Shown piece by piece: positions 3,895 to 6,603 of a DNA stretch of 6,603 nt. The stretch is from Dehalococcoidales bacterium. Its GTDB lineage: Bacteria; Chloroflexota; Dehalococcoidia; Dehalococcoidales; UBA2162. The number at the start of each line of letters is the position of its first letter. Position 1 is the first letter of the stretch. The translations under genes were made by a program, and so were the position numbers. The notes beneath the pieces were generated by a model, which saw only the letters and a program-made list of their open reading frames with translations, made no database searches and had not been told where the DNA came from. The stretch lies in assembly GCA_020354275.1 (NCBI GenBank), contig CP070645.1:1207803-1214405 (forward strand), read 5' to 3'.

Positions 3895-6480
3895 TCACCC
3901 CTCCTTCGCTTTTTGCTGGAGTTCGTAGAGCTTGGTAAGGGCTTGCAGGGGGGTGAGGGAGTCAATGTCCAGCTTCTCCAGTTCTCCCAGGAGGGGTGGT
4001 TTTTGCCCGAACAATGATAGTTGCTGGGCGGGTTCTTTTTTAGCGCGCTTTTTGGGGCCGTCTGCTGCTGTCTGGCTGTCTCCCTCAAGGTCGGCCAGGA
4101 CCTCGTGGGCGCGTTGTACCACTGACCTGGGTAGTCCGGCCAGCTGGGCCACGTGGATGCCGTAGCTCCGGTCAACACCGCCGGGGACAATCTTGCGTAG
4201 GAAGATTACCTTACCCGCTTCCTCGGTGATCGCCACGTTAAAGTTCTTCACCCGGGGCAGGAAGCTGGCCAGTTCGACCAGCTCGTGGTAGTGGGTGGCG
4301 AAAAGGGTCTTTGCCCCCAGCCCGGGGTGGTTGTGGATATATTCCGCTACGCTCCGCGCGATGGAAAGTCCGTCGTAGGTGCTGGTTCCCCGCCCAATCT
4401 CATCGAGGATGATTAGCGAGCGTGGCGTGGCATTATTCAGTATGTTTGCCGCTTCGACCATCTCCATCATGAAGGTGGATTGGCCAGCGGCCAGGTCCTC
4501 CCGGGCACCCACCCGGGTGAAGATGCGGTCGACGATGCCGATTTTGGCCGATTCGGCCGGCACAAAACTGCCTGTCTGCGCCAGGAGCACGATCAGGGCT
4601 ACCTGCTTGAGGTAGGTTGACTTACCGGCCATATTGGGCCCGGTGAGTATGATTAGCTGGGCATCTTCATTGGACATGTAGGTATCGTTGGCAATAAAAC
4701 CGCTGTCGGTCAGACTTATCTCCACCACCGGGTGGCGTCCCTGGTTGATGATAATCTCGCTGCCTTCGTTAAGCTCAGGACGGATGTAGCTGTAGTGTAC
4801 GGCTACCTCAGCCAGACCGGAGAGGGCATCTATGTTGGCCAGGGCGAAGGCCACCTCCAGAATACGCTCGCTGGCCGTGGTTACCTGACGGCATACCCGG
4901 TGAAAGATATCGCTCTCCAGTTCCGTAATCCGGTCCCGGGCATTGAGAATCATGGACTCATATTCTTTCAACTCCGGGGTGAAGAACCGCTCCCCGCCGA
5001 CCAGTGTCTGCTTCCTGATGTAGTGCTGGGGCACCTGGGGCAGGTTGGGTTTGGAAACCTCGATGTAGTAGCCGAATACCCTGTTGTAGCCTACCTTGAG
5101 CGACTTGATTCCCGTCTTCTCCTGCTCTTCGCGTTCCAGGTTGGCCAGGTATTGTTTGGCGTTCTGTGATGCCAGACGCAGGCTGTCCAGTTCCTCGGAG
5201 AAGCCTTTCCTGATTACGTTGCCCTCAGTCAGGCCGGTGGGAGGGTCATCAACGATTACCTCCTCGATCAGGTCAACGACATCCTGTCGCGGTTTCAGGT
5301 TCTCTTTGAGCCAGTTTACCGGGCTGTTACTGCTGCCGGCCTCGATAATCTCGATTAGTTTGGGGATACCTTCCAGGCTGTGCCTCAGGGCAACCAGTTC
5401 CCTCGGGGTAGCAATGCTGCCCCTGACCCGGTTGATTAGTCGCTCCAGGTCAGCTGTCTTTTCCAGAAGCGAGGCGGTCTGGTTACGGGCCATGGTATTG
5501 TTAAAGAACCAGCCGACGGCATCCTGCCGCCGGTTCAGTTCGGTTACATCGTAGAGCGGCTGTCCCAGCCAGCGCTTGAGCAGTCTTCCTCCCATGGCTG
5601 TCCTGGTACGGTCGATAACCGATATCAATGAACCGCTGGCGGCACCCGAGCGGCTGCTGCGAAAAAGCTCCAGGTTGCTCTGTGTCTCAATATCCAGTGC
5701 CATGAATGAGTCAGTGGAGTAGGTGGAAAGCCCGGTCAGCTGCTTTAGTGCTGACGGCTGTGTCTCCCGTATGTAGTTTATAATAGCACCAGCCGCTTTT
5801 ACCGCCAGCGGGAGGTGGGAACAGCCGTAGCCATCAAGGGTGGCCACGCCAAAGTGGTCGAGTAACGCCCGGCGGGTATTTTCCGCCTCAAAATGGTAAT
5901 CATCAAGGCGTGTTACCGGGGAGGCCAGTTCCCACCGGGACAGGTCTGAGCCTTCTGCGGCGATAATTTCCGATGGTCTGAGCCTTTCCATCTCTGCTGG
6001 TATCCTGTATACGGGAAGCTGGGTGGTGGCGAATTCACTGGTGGTGATATCAACATAGGCTATGCCTGCCTCCTCGTCGCCCGGAACCAGGCTGACCAGG
6101 TAGTTGTTGGCCTTGCTGTCAAGGAGTCCGGGCTCGACCACGGTGCCCGGTGTGACCACCCGGATTACCTCGCGCTCCACCAGTCCTTTGGTCTCGCCGG
6201 GCTGGGTCAGCTGCTCGCAGATGGCCACCTTGTAGCCGCGGTTGACCAGCCTGGCCAGGTAGTTGTCTAGGGCATGATAGGGGATTCCGGCCAGGGGGAC
6301 GCGGTTTCCCTTGCCCATCTCGCGGGAGGTGAGGACAATCTCCAGCTCCCTGGAGACGGTTCTAGCGTCCTCGTCAAAGGTCTCGTAGAAGTCGCCCAGG
6401 CGGAAGAAGACAATCGCCTGCGGGTACTTTTGCTTGATTTTAAGGTATTGCCGCCGGAGGGGGGTCACACCTTCTCGCAT
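3895..6480 (-). CDS. mutS: DNA mismatch repair protein MutS
   Basis: Recognises mispaired and small looped-out bases and, driven by ATP, acts as a sliding clamp that recruits MutL. The 861 residues are the usual length. The N-terminal domain has GDFYETF with the mismatch-wedging Phe31-Tyr-Glu33. It is followed by the connector, the lever/clamp helices (about 260-560, including the YNRVFGYYIEV stretch at 465-475) and the ATPase: Walker A GPNMAGKST at 614-622, the signature region GAREDLAAGQSTF at 658-670, Walker B LIILDEIGRG at 689-698 and the switch His in ATHYHE at 728-733. QLSLF at 820-824 is a beta-clamp binding motif, and the final 35 residues form the C-terminal oligomerisation helices. 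The frame stays open to the window edge, but the ATG at 6480 matches the family N-terminus and no start codon lies between it and the edge GTG. No Shine-Dalgarno sequence is present. mutL is not in view. Confidence 0.97.
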   Translation of the reverse strand: MREGVTPLRRQYLKIKQKYPQAIVFFRLGDFYETFDEDARTVSRELEIVLTSREMGKGNRVPLAGIPYHALDNYLARLVNRGYKVAICEQLTQPGETKGLVEREVIRVVTPGTVVEPGLLDSKANNYLVSLVPGDEEAGIAYVDITTSEFATTQLPVYRIPAEMERLRPSEIIAAEGSDLSRWELASPVTRLDDYHFEAENTRRALLDHFGVATLDGYGCSHLPLAVKAAGAIINYIRETQPSALKQLTGLSTYSTDSFMALDIETQSNLELFRSSRSGAASGSLISVIDRTRTAMGGRLLKRWLGQPLYDVTELNRRQDAVGWFFNNTMARNQTASLLEKTADLERLINRVRGSIATPRELVALRHSLEGIPKLIEIIEAGSSNSPVNWLKENLKPRQDVVDLIEEVIVDDPPTGLTEGNVIRKGFSEELDSLRLASQNAKQYLANLEREEQEKTGIKSLKVGYNRVFGYYIEVSKPNLPQVPQHYIRKQTLVGGERFFTPELKEYESMILNARDRITELESDIFHRVCRQVTTASERILEVAFALANIDALSGLAEVAVHYSYIRPELNEGSEIIINQGRHPVVEISLTDSGFIANDTYMSNEDAQLIILTGPNMAGKSTYLKQVALIVLLAQTGSFVPAESAKIGIVDRIFTRVGAREDLAAGQSTFMMEMVEAANILNNATPRSLIILDEIGRGTSTYDGLSIARSVAEYIHNHPGLGAKTLFATHYHELVELASFLPRVKNFNVAITEEAGKVIFLRKIVPGGVDRSYGIHVAQLAGLPRSVVQRAHEVLADLEGDSQTAADGPKKRAKKEPAQQLSLFGQKPPLLGELEKLDIDSLTPLQALTKLYELQQKAKEG

Positions 6481-6487
6481 GACATCT

Positions 6488-6493
6488 ATTTTA
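6488..6493 (-). promoter_or_regulatory. Possible -10 box just before mutS
   Basis: Minus-strand TAAAAT (five of six matches to TATAAT) ends 7 bases before the mutS ATG, which would put transcription start at or one base before the codon. The -35 at normal spacing is poor (TTCCCT). A perfect TTGACA at 6525-6530 is 31 bases away, too far to pair with it. The absence of a Shine-Dalgarno sequence supports a leaderless message, but the promoter itself is uncertain. Confidence 0.35.
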
Positions 6494-6536
6494 CTAGAAT
6501 TCCCGTTGAAAGGGAAAAGGGGTATGTCAACCGTGT

Positions 6537-6602
6537 CTAACGTTCGGGTTTGGTGGCTTTTATTGAGAAGAGCAGCGGAATCTTGTCTCCCGGCAACCGC
6601 CA
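6537..6602 (-). CDS. C-terminal tail of an unidentified upstream gene (partial)
   Basis: One minus-strand frame entering at the right edge reads 21 residues, including GDKIPLLFSIKATKPER, and ends at a TAG (6537-6539), 56 bases before mutS. A short basic tail followed by a stop and then a promoter-like stretch looks like a true gene end, but 21 residues are too few to assign a family. The alternatives are the mutS frame, which is open here but gives a non-family extension, and a third frame that stops quickly at TAA. It could be co-transcribed with mutS. Confidence 0.3.
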   Translation of the reverse strand, partial: WRLPGDKIPLLFSIKATKPER

Positions 6603-6603
6603 C

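Noticed and set aside
3741..4190. 149-aa minus-strand ORF running from mutS into the repeat
   Set aside because: It covers mutS in another frame and ends in the peptide typical of translated hairpin repeats.
6525..6530. Perfect TTGACA upstream of mutS on the minus strand
   Set aside because: No -10-like hexamer lies 15-20 bases downstream; the only good one is 31 bases away.
3895..6603. MutS of 902 aa starting from a GTG at the right edge
   Set aside because: The extra 41 residues do not resemble a MutS N-terminus, another frame has a plausible gene end there, and the ATG at 6480 gives the normal length.

Overview
This is an ordinary bacterial chromosomal segment of mid G+C content with six confident genes. 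The layout is, from left: arginine biosynthesis genes argB (cut by the left edge) and argJ on the minus strand; a plus-strand fumarylacetoacetate hydrolase (FAH) family enzyme; a divergent pair of small unrecognised membrane proteins; and mutS on the minus strand at the right, with the tail of an unidentified upstream gene at the very edge. The protein styles (ArgB beginning directly at its first beta strand, MutS ending in a QLSLF clamp motif plus C-terminal helices, a small FP-GT-type membrane protein) and the mosaic hairpin repeat beside mutS suggest an uncultured Chloroflexota bacterium, probably Dehalococcoidia. That placement is an inference from general sequence character and not from a marker gene.

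Left part (1-1911): argJ and argB are co-directional with a 33-base gap, so they form an operon. ArgJ recycles the acetyl group from N-acetylornithine to glutamate, and ArgB phosphorylates the resulting N-acetylglutamate. Between argJ and the divergent FAH-family gene lie 194 bases holding two good sigma-70-like promoters, one for each side, and a cluster of five G-runs between them.

Middle part (2106-3644): the FAH-family enzyme (254 aa) keeps the full set of metal ligands and the His/Glu dyad of the acylpyruvase-type fold. It runs convergently into a 123-aa membrane protein gene. That gene is divergent from a 68-aa two-helix membrane protein gene. The 155 bases between them contain two near-consensus promoters whose -35 boxes are only 6 bases apart, overlaid by an inverted repeat of ACAGGT half-sites.

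Right part (3645-6603): about 100 bases without a recognisable feature, then a compact region (about 3744-3893) of three strong hairpins resembling the C-rich/G-rich intergenic repeat mosaics common in this kind of genome, and then mutS (861 aa from its ATG, all motifs intact).

The most noticeable regulatory pattern is that the three genes that begin transcripts (argJ, FAH-family, mutS) have -10-like boxes 7-12 bases before the start codon and no Shine-Dalgarno sequence, suggesting leaderless or near-leaderless messages. By contrast, argB and both small membrane genes have ribosome binding sites. I found no mobile element, CRISPR array, RNA gene or evident undescribed multi-gene system.
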